Shown: in pieces, positions 37,703 through 49,164 of the stretch
Layout of the letters: each line of letters begins with the position of its first letter
Numbering within the stretch: position 1 is the stretch's first letter
Source: Burkholderiales bacterium
Lineage (GTDB): Bacteria; Pseudomonadota; Gammaproteobacteria; Burkholderiales; Burkholderiaceae_C
Assembly (NCBI GenBank): GCA_016195825.1
Contig: JACPYV010000196.1
Location: 29,019-93,018, forward strand
Direction: 5' to 3'
DNA length: 64,000 nt
Made by a program: the position numbers and the translations under genes
The notes under the pieces: model-generated
The model's database searches: none
Told to the model about the DNA's origin: nothing
What the model saw: the letters and a program-made list of their open reading frames with translations, nothing else

Positions 37703-39088
37703 TCACCAGGTCAGAGTCACCACGGCGCTGGCGGGCAGCTCGTAGCTGAAGCGCCGGCCGGGCGCCTGCACGGTGAAGCGGCGCGCCTGCTGGCCCGAGT
37801 TGGCCACGATGAGCGCCGTGCTGCCGTCGGGGTTGGTGAAGGCGACGTGGTCTAGACCTTTCAACCCGCCCTCGGAGTCGATGCGGCGAGCGCCCTGGTG
37901 CACGAAGCGGCTGGCGTGGCCGAAGGCGTAGTACTCGATGTTGCGCGTGACCTTGCCGGTCTTGGGGTCGATGGTGACGACGCCGCGGCAGTCCTTGCAG
38001 CCACCCAGGTGCGGGCCGTAGGCCGGGTCGAGTGCCAGGTTCCACATCAGTACGCCGCGCGCACCATGGCGCGTGCTGCCGATGATGAGGTTGCGCGTGA
38101 TCCACGGCAGCGTCTCGGCCCACTGTGGCTTCCATTCGCCGCCTGAGCATTCGGTGAACCAGACATCGAGCTCCGGGAAATGCTGTGCCACCTGCGACTG
38201 CGCCGACACGTCACCGGCATAGCAATGCCAGGCCACGCCGGAGACGAACTTGCGCGCCGTCGCGTCGGACAGCATGGCCAGCGGGCTCCAAGGCTCGTCC
38301 CAGTTGTGGTCCCACTCCAGCAGCTGTGTCTTCATGCCCTTGGCTGCCAGCAGCGGGCCCAGGTGCTGGCCTACGACGGCCGCGCGCGTGGCGGGCGGCA
38401 TGCGCATGCCGGGGTAGTCACCCGGCTCGAAGTGCGGCTCGTTCTGCAACGTCAGCGCAAAGATGGGCACGCCCTCCGTGCCCATGGCCTGGACGTAGCG
38501 CACCATGTAGTTCGCGAAGGCACCGTAGAACTCGGGCTTGAGCTGGCCTTGCACGAGACTGTCGGTGGTCTTCATCCAGCCCGGTGCGCTCCACGGCGAG
38601 GCCATGACTTGCAGCCTGGGATTCAGCGCCAGAGCCTGCTTGACGGCAGGGATGACGTCGGCGCGTTCCGGGTCCAGCGAGAAGTTCTTCAGCTCAGGGT
38701 CGGTCTGGCCCGGCGGCATGTCGTCCAGGCTGTAGTGGCGGCGCGAGAAGTCTGAAGCGCCGATGGTCAGTCGCGTGAACTCGAAGCCCAGGCCGTTGCC
38801 TTCGCGCGTGAACAGCTCGCGCATCAGCGCGTCGCGCTGGTCATCCTTCAGGCCGTGGCGGATCAGCCAGGCTGAGCCCTCGGTGATGGCCGCGCCAAAA
38901 CCGGCGATGCGCTGGTGCTGACGCCCGGGGTCGACGTGGATGATGCTGCCAGCCTTGGTGCCGGGCGAAGCGACCTGGCTGGGCGCCAGCAGATGTAGCT
39001 GGTCGGCTGTGGTCAGGAAGGCCCGCACAGGTGCGGCGTTAGCGGCGCCGGCGAGCGCGGCGATCAGGGTCAAAAGAAGGGTCTTCAT
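37703..39088 (-). CDS. glycoside hydrolase family 30 enzyme
   Basis: HQRIAGFGAAITEGSAWLI; acid/base LTLQNEPHFEPGDYPGMRM; nucleophile DVWFTECSGGEW; GH30 beta-domain at C-terminus. Confidence 0.9.
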   Translation of the reverse strand: MKTLLLTLIAALAGAANAAPVRAFLTTADQLHLLAPSQVASPGTKAGSIIHVDPGRQHQRIAGFGAAITEGSAWLIRHGLKDDQRDALMRELFTREGNGLGFEFTRLTIGASDFSRRHYSLDDMPPGQTDPELKNFSLDPERADVIPAVKQALALNPRLQVMASPWSAPGWMKTTDSLVQGQLKPEFYGAFANYMVRYVQAMGTEGVPIFALTLQNEPHFEPGDYPGMRMPPATRAAVVGQHLGPLLAAKGMKTQLLEWDHNWDEPWSPLAMLSDATARKFVSGVAWHCYAGDVSAQSQVAQHFPELDVWFTECSGGEWKPQWAETLPWITRNLIIGSTRHGARGVLMWNLALDPAYGPHLGGCKDCRGVVTIDPKTGKVTRNIEYYAFGHASRFVHQGARRIDSEGGLKGLDHVAFTNPDGSTALIVANSGQQARRFTVQAPGRRFSYELPASAVVTLTW

Positions 39089-40595
39089 GGTCGGGCGGAC
39101 GGGGCCGCGCAGTGAGCAGAAATGAAATCAGCGTGGGGTGGCATCACGGCAACGCAGCGGCGCACGACGTCGCACGTGTTGTCGACGAAGGCCTGGGCGC
39201 GATCGCGGGCCGTCAGCTCTGCCAGCGGGTGGGTGCGCCGCGGACGCAGGCCCTGCCCCACCAGCACCTGCAGCCAGCTCGGCTCGGAAAACAGCTCCTG
39301 ACCGTGGCGATGGATGCGTCCGCTGCTGGCGAACAAGTCCATGCGCGCCTGCAGCGCGTCGGGCACGGCCATGTCACGGCAGTGGCACCAGAAGGCGGAG
39401 TCGTCGCGGCGCGTCAGCTTGTAGTGCAGGATGACGAAGTCGCGCACCGCGTCCATCTCGATGGCGGTCTGGCGGTTGTATTCGGCGATGTCGGCGGCCT
39501 CGGGTTCGGCGTTCGGGAAGAACTCGATGAGCCGCAGAACCGCGCTCTGGATCAGGTGGATGCTGGTGGATTCCAACGGCTCCAGGAATCCGCCGGACAG
39601 CCCGATGGCGACGCAGTTTCCGACCCAGGTCTCGCGGCGGCGGCCGGTGCGAAAGCGGATCAGCCGGGGTTCTGCCAGCGGTTCGGCGTCCAGGTTGCGC
39701 AGCAGCGTCTCGCGCGCCGCGGCTTCGTCGACGAAGGCACTGGCGAAGACATGCCCGTTGCCGGTGCGGTGCTGCAGCGGGATTCGCCACTGCCAGCCAG
39801 CCTCAAGCGCCGTGGCCCGCGTGCAGGGCAGCAGCGGGCCGGTGGACGGCGTGGGCACCGCCCAGGCGCGGTCGCAGGGCAGCCAGCGGGACCAGTCCTC
39901 GAAGGGCACGCCCAGCGTCTTGTCGATCAGCAGACCATGCAGGCCGGAGCAGTCGATGAAGAACTCGCCGTCGACGACCGCGCCGCCCTGCAACCGCAGG
40001 CTGCGCAGGCCCGCCGCATCACGCTCGACGTGTTCGATGCGGCCCTCGACGCGTTGCACGCCCGCCTTCTGAGCATGCCGGCGCAGCAGCGCCGCGTAGC
40101 GCGTCGCGTAGAAGTGGAAGGCGTAGACGATCTCCGCCAACGGCGAGCCGGCCATGTCCGGCCGCGGACGCATGAAGCGGCCGGCGAGGGACGCCTGGTT
40201 GTTGATCGAATAGTCGGCCAGGCCACGCCCGGCGCCCAGGCGCAGCCAATGCTGGTGAAAGGGCAGCTCGTCCAGCGGCCGGCCGATGTCGCCGAACGCA
40301 TGCATGTAGCGCTCGCCCCGTGCACCCCAGTTCACGAACTCGATGCCCAGCTTGAACGTGCCGCCGGTCTCGCGCAGGAACTCGTCCTCGTCCAGCCCGA
40401 TCAGCGCGTTGAAACCGCGGATGGGCGGGATGGTGGCCTCGCCGACGCCCACGATGCCGATCTCGTCGGACTCGACCAGCGTGACCTGCCAATGCGCGAG
40501 GCCGTCTTTGCCCAGCAGCCGCGTCGCCAGCGCCGCCGCCGTCATCCAGCCGGCGGTGCCGCCGCCCACGATGACGATGCGGCGACGCACGTCCA

Positions 40596-40596
<1 letters not shown>
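39085..40596 (-). CDS. flavin-dependent (tryptophan 7-) halogenase family protein
   Basis: IVIVGGGTAGWMTAAALA, VGVGEATIPPIRGFNALIGLDEDEFLRETGGTFKLGIEFVNW, GWQWRIPLQ (GWxWxIP motif). Confidence 0.93.
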
Positions 40597-41647
<1,051 letters not shown>

Positions 41648-41651
<4 letters not shown>

Positions 41652-42508
41652 TTGACTGCGCCCGCTGCAATGCCGCGGACGAACCAGCGGCCGGAAATCA
41701 GGTAGACCAACAAGGGGACCGCCGACGTGAGGATCGTGGCCGCCATGTTGAGGTTGTAGAGCCGCTCGCCAGTCGTCGTGTTGATGACGTTATTCAGCTG
41801 CACGGTCATCGGCTGGTTCTCGCGGCCGGCGAAGGTCAGGCCCAGGATGTAGTCGTTCCACACGCCGGTGATCTGCATGATGGCTGCGACGATGAGCATG
41901 GGCGTGGACATCGGCAGCACCAACTGCACGAAGATGCGCCAGAAGCCACCGCCGTCCACCCGCGCCGCCTTGAACAGCTCGGCTGGCAGGCCGGCGTAGT
42001 AGTTGCGGAACAGCAGCGTCATCACCGGCATCGCGAACACGAGGTGGACGACGACGATGCCAGGCAGGCTGCTGTAGATGCCGACGGCCGCTTCCAGCTT
42101 GACGAGCGGGAAGATCATCACCTGGATGGGGATGAAGGCGCCCATCATCAGCAGGCCGAACAACCACTCGCCCCCCTTGGGCTTCCACCAGCTCAGCGCA
42201 TAGCCGTTGATGGCACCCAGCAGGATGGGCAGGATGACCGACGGCACGGTGATGGCGACCGAGTTCCAGAAGCCGCCGCGCACGCCCTCGCAGCTGACGC
42301 CCGTGCAGGCCTCGCTCCAGGCTGCACGCCAGGCATCCAGCGAGGCCGCCGAGGGCAGCGCAAAGATCTGGCCGAGGCGAATCTCCTCCATGCTCTTGAA
42401 CGACGTCGTCAGCATGACGTACAGCGGCAGCAGGAAAAAGGCCGCGGCACACAACAAGAAGGCGTAGACACCTAGGCGCGCCCAGCGCGCGCTTGCTTTC
42501 TTGGCCAT
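41648..42508 (-). CDS. carbohydrate ABC transporter permease (MalG-like)
   Basis: EELFKAARVDGG-type EAA loop (AELFKAARVDGGGFWRIFVQLVLPMSTPML); multi-TM. Confidence 0.95.
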
Positions 42509-43383
42509 CAATGGCCTCCCTTCGCGGCCTGGCGGCTGCGCACGTAGGCCAGCGGCGCGACGAGGGCCAGCACCGTGATGAGCAGCATCACCGCGCCTGC
42601 CGAGGCGAGCGCCAGGTTGGCGCGGCCGAACAGGTGGTCCATGATGAACTTGGCCGGCACGTCGCTGGCCGTGCCAGGACCGCCCTGGGTCATCGCCACG
42701 ACCGTGTCGAACACCTTGACGACACCGGTGGCCAGCAGCGTGAAGACGGTCGCCAGCGTGGGGCCCAGCATGGGCAGTACCACCGACAGGTAGACCCGCC
42801 AGGTCGGGATGCCGTCCAGCCGCGCGGCCTTCCAGATCTCCTCGTCGATGCCACGCAGGCCGGCCAGCATCAGCGCCATGACCAGCCCCGAGCCTTGCCA
42901 CGTCCCGGCGATGACCACGGTGTAGATGACCATGTCCTGGTCGACGATCCAGTCGAAGCTGAAGTCCTTCCAGCCCAGCTGCTGCATCGCGTTCTGCAGG
43001 CCGCTGTCGGGGTTGAGTACCCACTGCCAAACCAGGCCCGTCGCAACGAACGACATCGCGTAGGGGTAGAGGAAGGCCGTGCGCAACGCGCCCTCGCCGC
43101 GCACCTTCTGGTCGATGAAGACGGCCAGCAGGAAGCCGATCAGCATGGCCGCGACGATGTAGAGCACGCCGTAGACGGCGAGGTTGTGGATGGCGTGCTG
43201 CCAGCGGTCGTTGTCCAGTAGGCGCTCGAACTGCTGCAGGCCAACGAAGTCGTCTTTCGGGAAGGTGCGCGAGCTGGACACGGAGGTGCGCAGCGTCCAC
43301 AGCACTGTGCCCACATAGCCCACCAGAACGATGACGGCCAGGGGGAGCAGCGCACCCCAGGCCGCGAGAGAGCGGCGTTTCAT
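42508..43383 (-). CDS. carbohydrate ABC transporter permease (MalF-like)
   Basis: EAA loop EEIWKAARLDGIPTWRVYLSVVLPMLGPTLATVF; multi-TM. Confidence 0.95.
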   Translation of the reverse strand: MKRRSLAAWGALLPLAVIVLVGYVGTVLWTLRTSVSSSRTFPKDDFVGLQQFERLLDNDRWQHAIHNLAVYGVLYIVAAMLIGFLLAVFIDQKVRGEGALRTAFLYPYAMSFVATGLVWQWVLNPDSGLQNAMQQLGWKDFSFDWIVDQDMVIYTVVIAGTWQGSGLVMALMLAGLRGIDEEIWKAARLDGIPTWRVYLSVVLPMLGPTLATVFTLLATGVVKVFDTVVAMTQGGPGTASDVPAKFIMDHLFGRANLALASAGAVMLLITVLALVAPLAYVRSRQAAKGGH

Positions 43384-43385
43384 CG

Positions 43386-44618
43386 TCAGGACTTCAGTGC
43401 GTTGACGATGTCCTTCTGGACCTTCTCGACGGGCAGATTGCGGTTCCAGTAGGAGGTCAGCACGTCCTGCAAGGCACCGTTTTGGTCGGGCGTGATGTAG
43501 ATCTCGCCGTTGGCCAGGTGGCGCGACTTGTCCTTCATTGCCGCCACGCCCATCTGCGCGCACAGGTCCATCTTGCTGACGTCCACATCGGTGCGGATGG
43601 GGATGGAGCCCTTCTTCGTGCTGAAGGCGACTTGGGTGGCCGGCTGCGTGATGACGCTGGCCAGCAGCTGCTGGGCCTTGATCTGGTCAGGCTTGTCAGT
43701 CTTGGGGAAGACCATCACGTCGCCCTGGATGATGTACGGCGCGCTGGGGCCGAAGCCAGGGCTGCAACCGTAGTCCTTGCCGGCCTCCTGCTTGGCCTGG
43801 GCGAACTCGCCCTTGGCCCAGTCACCCATGATCTGCACACCGGCACGGCCGCTGATCAGCATGGCGGTCGCATCGTTCCAGTTGCGGCCGGGCGAGCCCT
43901 TGTCGGTGTAACCCTGCAGCTTCTTGAAGGCGAGCAGCACCTTCTTGAAGTCCTCGCCCATGATGGCCTTGGTGTCGCGGTCGCGGAACACCTTCAGGTA
44001 GAGGTCGCGCCCGCCGTAGTGGGCCAGCGTGGCTGTGAAGACGATGCCGTCCTGCCAAGGCTGGCCACCGTGGGCCAGCGGCACCAGGCCGGCGGCCTTG
44101 AGCTTGTCCAGCGCAACGAAGAGTTCGTCGAAGTTCCTGGGCTCCTCGGCGATGCCGGCCTTCTTGAAGGCAGCCTTGGAATACCAGAACCACGACATGT
44201 TGTGGATGTTGACCGGTGCCGCGTAGTAGTGGCCCTTGACCTTGATGGCCTGCAGCACGGCTTCGGGCAGGAACTTGTCCCAGCCATCGCGCTGGGCCAC
44301 GGCGTCGACGTTGTTCAGCAGCCCCTGGTCGACGATGTCGCGGAACTGCTGCGTGGTGTTGAACTGCGCAGCCGTCGGCGGGTTGCCGCCGGCGATGCGG
44401 TTGATGGCCACCGAGCGCGCCTGCTCACCCAGGGCGATGGCCGTGTCCACCCAGATGCCGCCCTGGGCCTTGTAGGCCTCGGCCAGCGTTTTGGCCGCGG
44501 CGGACTCGCCGCCGGAGGTCCACCAGTGGATGACCTCGGCCTTCAGGGGCTGGGCGATGGACGGGAAAGCTGCGGCAGCCAGTGCAGCGGCGGCCAGGGC
44601 ATGGCGGGGGAACTTCAT
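43386..44618 (-). CDS. sugar ABC transporter substrate-binding protein
   Basis: Signal peptide; KAEVIHWWTSGGESAAAKTLAEAYKAQGGIWVDTAIALGEQARSVAINRIAGGNPPTAAQF. Confidence 0.94.
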   Translation of the reverse strand: MKFPRHALAAAALAAAAFPSIAQPLKAEVIHWWTSGGESAAAKTLAEAYKAQGGIWVDTAIALGEQARSVAINRIAGGNPPTAAQFNTTQQFRDIVDQGLLNNVDAVAQRDGWDKFLPEAVLQAIKVKGHYYAAPVNIHNMSWFWYSKAAFKKAGIAEEPRNFDELFVALDKLKAAGLVPLAHGGQPWQDGIVFTATLAHYGGRDLYLKVFRDRDTKAIMGEDFKKVLLAFKKLQGYTDKGSPGRNWNDATAMLISGRAGVQIMGDWAKGEFAQAKQEAGKDYGCSPGFGPSAPYIIQGDVMVFPKTDKPDQIKAQQLLASVITQPATQVAFSTKKGSIPIRTDVDVSKMDLCAQMGVAAMKDKSRHLANGEIYITPDQNGALQDVLTSYWNRNLPVEKVQKDIVNALKS

Positions 44619-44699
44619 CTTGTCTCCGGATCTTGTGGTGCGGCGACCGCAGTGTCGCGCGGTCAGCCTCGGCGCGCCTGAGGGCTGACCCTGTAATAT

Positions 44700-44776
44700 T
44701 TCATTTAGAAACCGCCCGTACCCCAACAAAGTCGGTCGGAATGTTGTTAATCATTCATTTAGAAATTGGCCGTACC
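44700..44776. repeat. Imperfect 23-bp direct repeat; one copy is the 3' end of the GH1 gene
   Basis: ttcatttagaaaccgcccgtacc (44700-44722) versus ttcatttagaaattggccgtacc (44754-44776), 20/23 identical. Confidence 0.85.
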
Positions 44777-46112
44777 AGAGGCCACTGTCCTTCAGCGTGC
44801 GCTGCTGCGTCGCGTAGTCCACGTAGGCGATGCCGAAGCGGCGCAGATAGCCCTCGGCCCACTCGAAGTTGTCCAGCAGGCTCCAGGCGAAGTAGCCCTT
44901 CACCGGCACGCCGGCCGCGATGGCGTCCTTCAGAGCGGCCAGGTGACGCTGCAGGTAGGACAGCCGCTCGGCGTCGTGCACGCGGCCCTCGGGCGTCAGC
45001 ACATCCTCGAAGGTGGAGCCGTTCTCGGTCAGCTGGATGACGGCGGGCGCGTAGTCGCGCTGGATGCGGGTCAGCAGGTCCACCAGGCCTTGTGGCGAGA
45101 CCTCCCAGCCGAAACCGGTGCGCTCCACGCCTTCGCGCTCCACCAGCTTGGCGCGCATGGGGCCGTGGCTGCCGGACGGGTCGTTGCCCACCATCTCGGG
45201 GAAGTAGTAGTTCACGCCGAGGAAGTCGGTCGCCGTGGCGATCGCGTCCAGATCACCAGCTTCGATGCGCGGTGCGGCATTGCCAGCTTCAGCCAGCAGC
45301 GCCAACGTGTCGGCGGGGTAGCCGCGGCCGTGCAGGGGATCGAGGAACCAGCGGTTGCGCAGACCGTCGTGACGCTGAACGGCGGCCAGGTCCTCCGCGC
45401 TGTCGGATGCTGCGGTGATGGGGTGCAGGCTGAGCGTGATGCCGACCTGGGCGCCGGGGGAGTTGGCGCGGATCATGGGAATCGCCTGGCCGTGCGACAG
45501 CAGGACATGGTGGCAGGCCTGCATCGCGTCGGCCAGGCTCTTGCCGCCGGGGGCGTGCACACCCTCCCAGTAGCCCATCATGCAGGAGCACCAGGGCTCG
45601 TTGTGCGTGATCCAGTGCTTGACGCGGTCGCCGAGCCGGCGAGTGACGACGTCGGTGTATTCGAGGAAAGCGGCGACGGTGTCGCGCGAGGTCCAGCCGC
45701 CCTGCGCCTGCAGCGCCTGCGGCAGGTCCCAGTGGTACAGCGTGGCCCAGGGGTCCAGACCGCGTTCCAGCATGCCGTCCACCAGGCGGTCGTAAAAGGC
45801 CAGGCCGGCCTCGTTCACGGCGCCCCGACCTTGCGGGAGGATGCGCGGCCAGGCGATGGAGAAGCGGTAGGCGTTGACGCCCAGCCGCTTCGCCATGTCC
45901 AGGTCCTGCGGCCACAGGTGGTAGTGGTCGCAGGCGACCAGCGCGTTGGAGCCGTCGCGGATGCGGCCGGGCTCGCTGCAGAAGCGGTCCCAGATGGATT
46001 CGCCCTTGCCATCCTCGCGGCCGGCGCCTTCGATCTGGAAGGATGAGGTGGACACGCCCCAGCGGAAGTCGGCGGGGAAGTCTTGGCGTTTCGGGGCGGT
46101 GTTGGAGCTCAT
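44751..46112 (-). CDS. glycoside hydrolase family 1 beta-glucosidase
   Basis: FRWGVSTSSFQIEGA, WITHNEPWCSCMMGYWEGVHAPG, IQLTENGSTFEDV, FAWSLLDNFEWAEGY. Confidence 0.96.
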   Translation of the reverse strand: MSSNTAPKRQDFPADFRWGVSTSSFQIEGAGREDGKGESIWDRFCSEPGRIRDGSNALVACDHYHLWPQDLDMAKRLGVNAYRFSIAWPRILPQGRGAVNEAGLAFYDRLVDGMLERGLDPWATLYHWDLPQALQAQGGWTSRDTVAAFLEYTDVVTRRLGDRVKHWITHNEPWCSCMMGYWEGVHAPGGKSLADAMQACHHVLLSHGQAIPMIRANSPGAQVGITLSLHPITAASDSAEDLAAVQRHDGLRNRWFLDPLHGRGYPADTLALLAEAGNAAPRIEAGDLDAIATATDFLGVNYYFPEMVGNDPSGSHGPMRAKLVEREGVERTGFGWEVSPQGLVDLLTRIQRDYAPAVIQLTENGSTFEDVLTPEGRVHDAERLSYLQRHLAALKDAIAAGVPVKGYFAWSLLDNFEWAEGYLRRFGIAYVDYATQQRTLKDSGLWYGQFLNE

Positions 46113-46127
46113 GCTTCGGATGTGAGG

Positions 46128-46149
46128 GCGCCGGCAGCGAAGCCGGCGC
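46128..46149. terminator. Intercistronic hairpin between the TBDR and GH1 genes
   Basis: gcgccggc(46128-46135)-agcgaa-gccggcgc(46142-46149); no T-tract on the minus strand. Confidence 0.5.
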
Positions 46150-46173
46150 GGGTTCAGGAACGCGGGAACGGGG

Positions 46174-48939
46174 TCAGAACTTGTAGGTGCCACCCAGCAG
46201 GAACTGGCGGCCGTAGGAGGTGTAGCGCTCGGGCAAGGTGGCGTTGGGATCGACGGAGCCGGTGGAGACGCCGACACGGGTCCGGTACGGCCGGTCGCGC
46301 AGATTGTTGACCTGCAGCGTCAGCGACAAGCCCTTGAAGGCGCCCGCCTCGAACGAGTAGCCGACCTGCGCGTCCAGGATGGTCTCGGCCGAGATCATGC
46401 TGGGCACGTTCTCGCCGAAGGTGCCGCGCACGGTGGTCACGAAGGCCGAGCGGTGGCGGCTGCCGATGCGGGCCGAGACGCCGTCACGTTCGTAGTAGAC
46501 GGTGAAGTTGGTCGCCTTGCCGGACAGGCCATCGAGCGGCTTGCTGACGTCGTTGCCCTCGTGCAGCGAACTGCGCGTGTCGGAGTAACTCATCGTGACG
46601 CCGATGCCATCCAGGTCCTTGCTGATCAGCGAACCGTCCAGCGAGCCGCTGAGTTCGGTGCCGGCGATCATGCCGCCGCTGCCGTTGGACTGCGTGCTGA
46701 GCGTGCCGATGTTGCTGAAGGGCGTGTAGACCGTGGGGTTCGGGAAGCCGGTGAAGTCGTAGTTGATGGACTGCGAGTAGACGAAGTTCTTGATGTGCTT
46801 GTGGAAGACCGCCGCGGCCACATAGCTGCGCTTGCTGAAGTAATGCTCCACCGACAGGTCCACCGCGTCGGCGCGCCAGGGCTCCAGCTTGGGGTTGCCG
46901 CCATTGGCCGACCACAGGTGCGGCTCGGTGGTGCTGATGCCGATGCCCGAGAAGCCGGCACGCATGTCCTCCATGTTGGGGCGCGCCAGCACCTTGGCCA
47001 GGCCGAAGCGCAGGATGGTGTTGGCCGTCAGGTCAGCCGCGAGGTTGAGGCTGGGCAGCGTGTCGGTGTAGCTGGTGCCGCCGGTGGCGGGCTCGGTGGC
47101 ATTGGTCTTGGAGTTCCAGAACAGGCCGTTGCTCCACTGTTTGGCATGCACCACGCGCAGGCCCAGGCTGCCGTGGATGGGCACGCCCCAATCGAACTCG
47201 AAGCCCAGCTTGGCATGCGCCGCCGTGACCTTCTCGTGCACAGACCAAATGCGCCCCGGCGCCTGGTCGGCAGAGGTGGGCACCACGTCGTACAGGTTGA
47301 GTGCGCTGGGCAGGTCGAAATTGACCATGCGGATGTTGCTGCCAGCAAAGGTCAGGTCCGTCGGTTCGCGCAGCAGCGCGGACGGGATCAGCATGGGCGC
47401 GCGCGCATTCTTGAGGTTGTAGTTGACCTCAGTGCGATTCATGTCCTTGTCGCGTTCCGAGTAGTCCACGCCGGCCTCGACGCTGCTCAGCCAGCTGTCG
47501 AAGACGCGCCCCGCCGAGAGCTTCAAGGCCTTGATCTGGTCGCGCACCTTGGGGAACTGGCTGCGACCGTCGCGGCCCCAGCCGGCGGGGTCGGTCAGGT
47601 AGACGGTCTGAGGGTCGGCGAAGTCGAAGGTCGGGGCGAAGGTGGAGCGGCCGTCGCCGGTGACGATGTTGGCCTGGCCGAGGCTGACGCGCGCTTTAGA
47701 GCCTGCCTCCAGCTCAGCGTTCTGCTCGTCGCGCTTGGCCTTGGACCAGCTCAGGTCACCGACCAGCTTCCAGTCGGCCAGCTTGAGCTCGTTGTTCCAG
47801 CCGATGGCGCGGATGTCGTCCTTGCGCTTGTTGAAGGTTGTCAGCGCCACTGGCGTGGTGTTGTTGACGACGCCGCCGGTGACGATCTTGTCGCCGTTGA
47901 CGTTGGTCGTCGTCGCATTGCTCCAGGTCGCACCCGACCAGGTCGACATGTCCGACATCACCGTGCGGCGTGCCTCGGTCTGATCGAACCGGGAGTAGTA
48001 CAGGTCCAGCGTGCTGTGGAAGTCGCCGTTGGGCTTGTACTCCAGCACGCCCATCAGGCCGTCGCGCTTCTGGCGCGACGACGCGGCGCCCAGCTCGAAG
48101 CCCTGCAACGCGACCGCGTCGGTCGGCACGCCCGGCAACGGCGCGCCCCAGTTGTTGGTGTTGGCCCACCACCAGCTCTTGTAATGCTTCTCCTGGTTGG
48201 GCGAGTCCAGGTGCGCAAAGCCCACCGCCGCGCCCCAGGTCCGGTCGGCTGACTGCGTCACGTAGGACGCGCTGAGACGGTTGCCCACGGCCGAGATCTC
48301 GGGATTCAGCGAGCCGTTGGAATTGCGCTCCATGCGCACGCCCACAACGCCCTGGGTTTTGGAGAAGTCCAGCGGGCGCAGCGTCTTCATGTTGACCGTA
48401 CCCGACAGGCCCTGGGCCGACAGGCTGGGATCCGGCGTCTTGTAGACAGTGGCGGCGTTGATCAGCTCCGAGGGGAACTGGTCGTACTCCACCGAGCGGT
48501 TGTCGCCAGTGCTGACGATCTCGCGGCCGTTCAGCAGCGTCACACCGTAGCGCGGCGCCATGCCGCGGATGCTGATCACGGAAGAGCGGCCGGCCACGCG
48601 CTGCGTCGTCAGGCCCGGCAGGCGCGAAATCGCGTCGGCGATGGACACGTCGGGCAGCTTGCCGATGTCCTCGGCCGAGATGGCCTCGACGATGGCGTCA
48701 GCGTTGCGCTTGGTGCTGATCGAAGTCTCCAGGCTGGCGCGAAAGCCCGAGACCGTGACCGTTTCCAGCTTCTGCGAATCGGCCGCGGCCGGCGGCGTCT
48801 GAGCCAAGGCCAGCAGCGGCGCGCTCAGCAGGCCTGCACAGACGGCGGCGACGGGGTTCAGGCGCAGTCGCTGTTCGGGCGAGCGGCGCACATGGGACGG
48901 CGTGGCGCGCACGGCGGCGCGCTGGGTGTGACGTTGCAT
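46174..48939 (-). CDS. TonB-dependent receptor (carbohydrate-type)
   Basis: Plug domain ETVTVSGFRASLETSISTKRNADAIVEAISAEDIGKLPDVSIADAISRLPGLTTQRVAGRSSVISIRGMAPRYGVTLLNGREIVS; C-terminal FLLGGTYKF. RBS-like agaagag before ATG 48939. Confidence 0.95.
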   Translation of the reverse strand: MQRHTQRAAVRATPSHVRRSPEQRLRLNPVAAVCAGLLSAPLLALAQTPPAAADSQKLETVTVSGFRASLETSISTKRNADAIVEAISAEDIGKLPDVSIADAISRLPGLTTQRVAGRSSVISIRGMAPRYGVTLLNGREIVSTGDNRSVEYDQFPSELINAATVYKTPDPSLSAQGLSGTVNMKTLRPLDFSKTQGVVGVRMERNSNGSLNPEISAVGNRLSASYVTQSADRTWGAAVGFAHLDSPNQEKHYKSWWWANTNNWGAPLPGVPTDAVALQGFELGAASSRQKRDGLMGVLEYKPNGDFHSTLDLYYSRFDQTEARRTVMSDMSTWSGATWSNATTTNVNGDKIVTGGVVNNTTPVALTTFNKRKDDIRAIGWNNELKLADWKLVGDLSWSKAKRDEQNAELEAGSKARVSLGQANIVTGDGRSTFAPTFDFADPQTVYLTDPAGWGRDGRSQFPKVRDQIKALKLSAGRVFDSWLSSVEAGVDYSERDKDMNRTEVNYNLKNARAPMLIPSALLREPTDLTFAGSNIRMVNFDLPSALNLYDVVPTSADQAPGRIWSVHEKVTAAHAKLGFEFDWGVPIHGSLGLRVVHAKQWSNGLFWNSKTNATEPATGGTSYTDTLPSLNLAADLTANTILRFGLAKVLARPNMEDMRAGFSGIGISTTEPHLWSANGGNPKLEPWRADAVDLSVEHYFSKRSYVAAAVFHKHIKNFVYSQSINYDFTGFPNPTVYTPFSNIGTLSTQSNGSGGMIAGTELSGSLDGSLISKDLDGIGVTMSYSDTRSSLHEGNDVSKPLDGLSGKATNFTVYYERDGVSARIGSRHRSAFVTTVRGTFGENVPSMISAETILDAQVGYSFEAGAFKGLSLTLQVNNLRDRPYRTRVGVSTGSVDPNATLPERYTSYGRQFLLGGTYKF

Positions 48940-49030
48940 CTCTTCTGTCTCCTGGTTCTGTCTTGTTCGCTCGCTGGCGGTCCTCTGCCGACGTCGCCTG
49001 CTTGCCAAGGCAAGAGGTCGCGTCGCAAAA

Positions 49031-49044
49031 TGGAACCGGTTCCA
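49031..49044. promoter_or_regulatory. LacI-family operator upstream of the TBDR gene
   Basis: Perfect 14-bp palindrome TGGAACCGGTTCCA. Confidence 0.75.
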
Positions 49045-49056
49045 ACCGCGGCGCAA

Positions 49057-49085
49057 ATCTAATGCGTCACAGTTCGCGTTGTCAA
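49057..49085 (-). promoter_or_regulatory. Putative sigma-70 promoter for the TBDR gene
   Basis: Minus strand TTGACA (49085-49080), 17-bp spacer, TTAGAT (49062-49057); palindromic operator lies just downstream. Confidence 0.5.
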
Positions 49086-49164
49086 TCTCGCCGGCCCGGG
49101 GGTTGACGTTTTTTTGTATCACCCCTTCCCGTCGCACCGCGGCGACGGATCACGCCCGATCACG

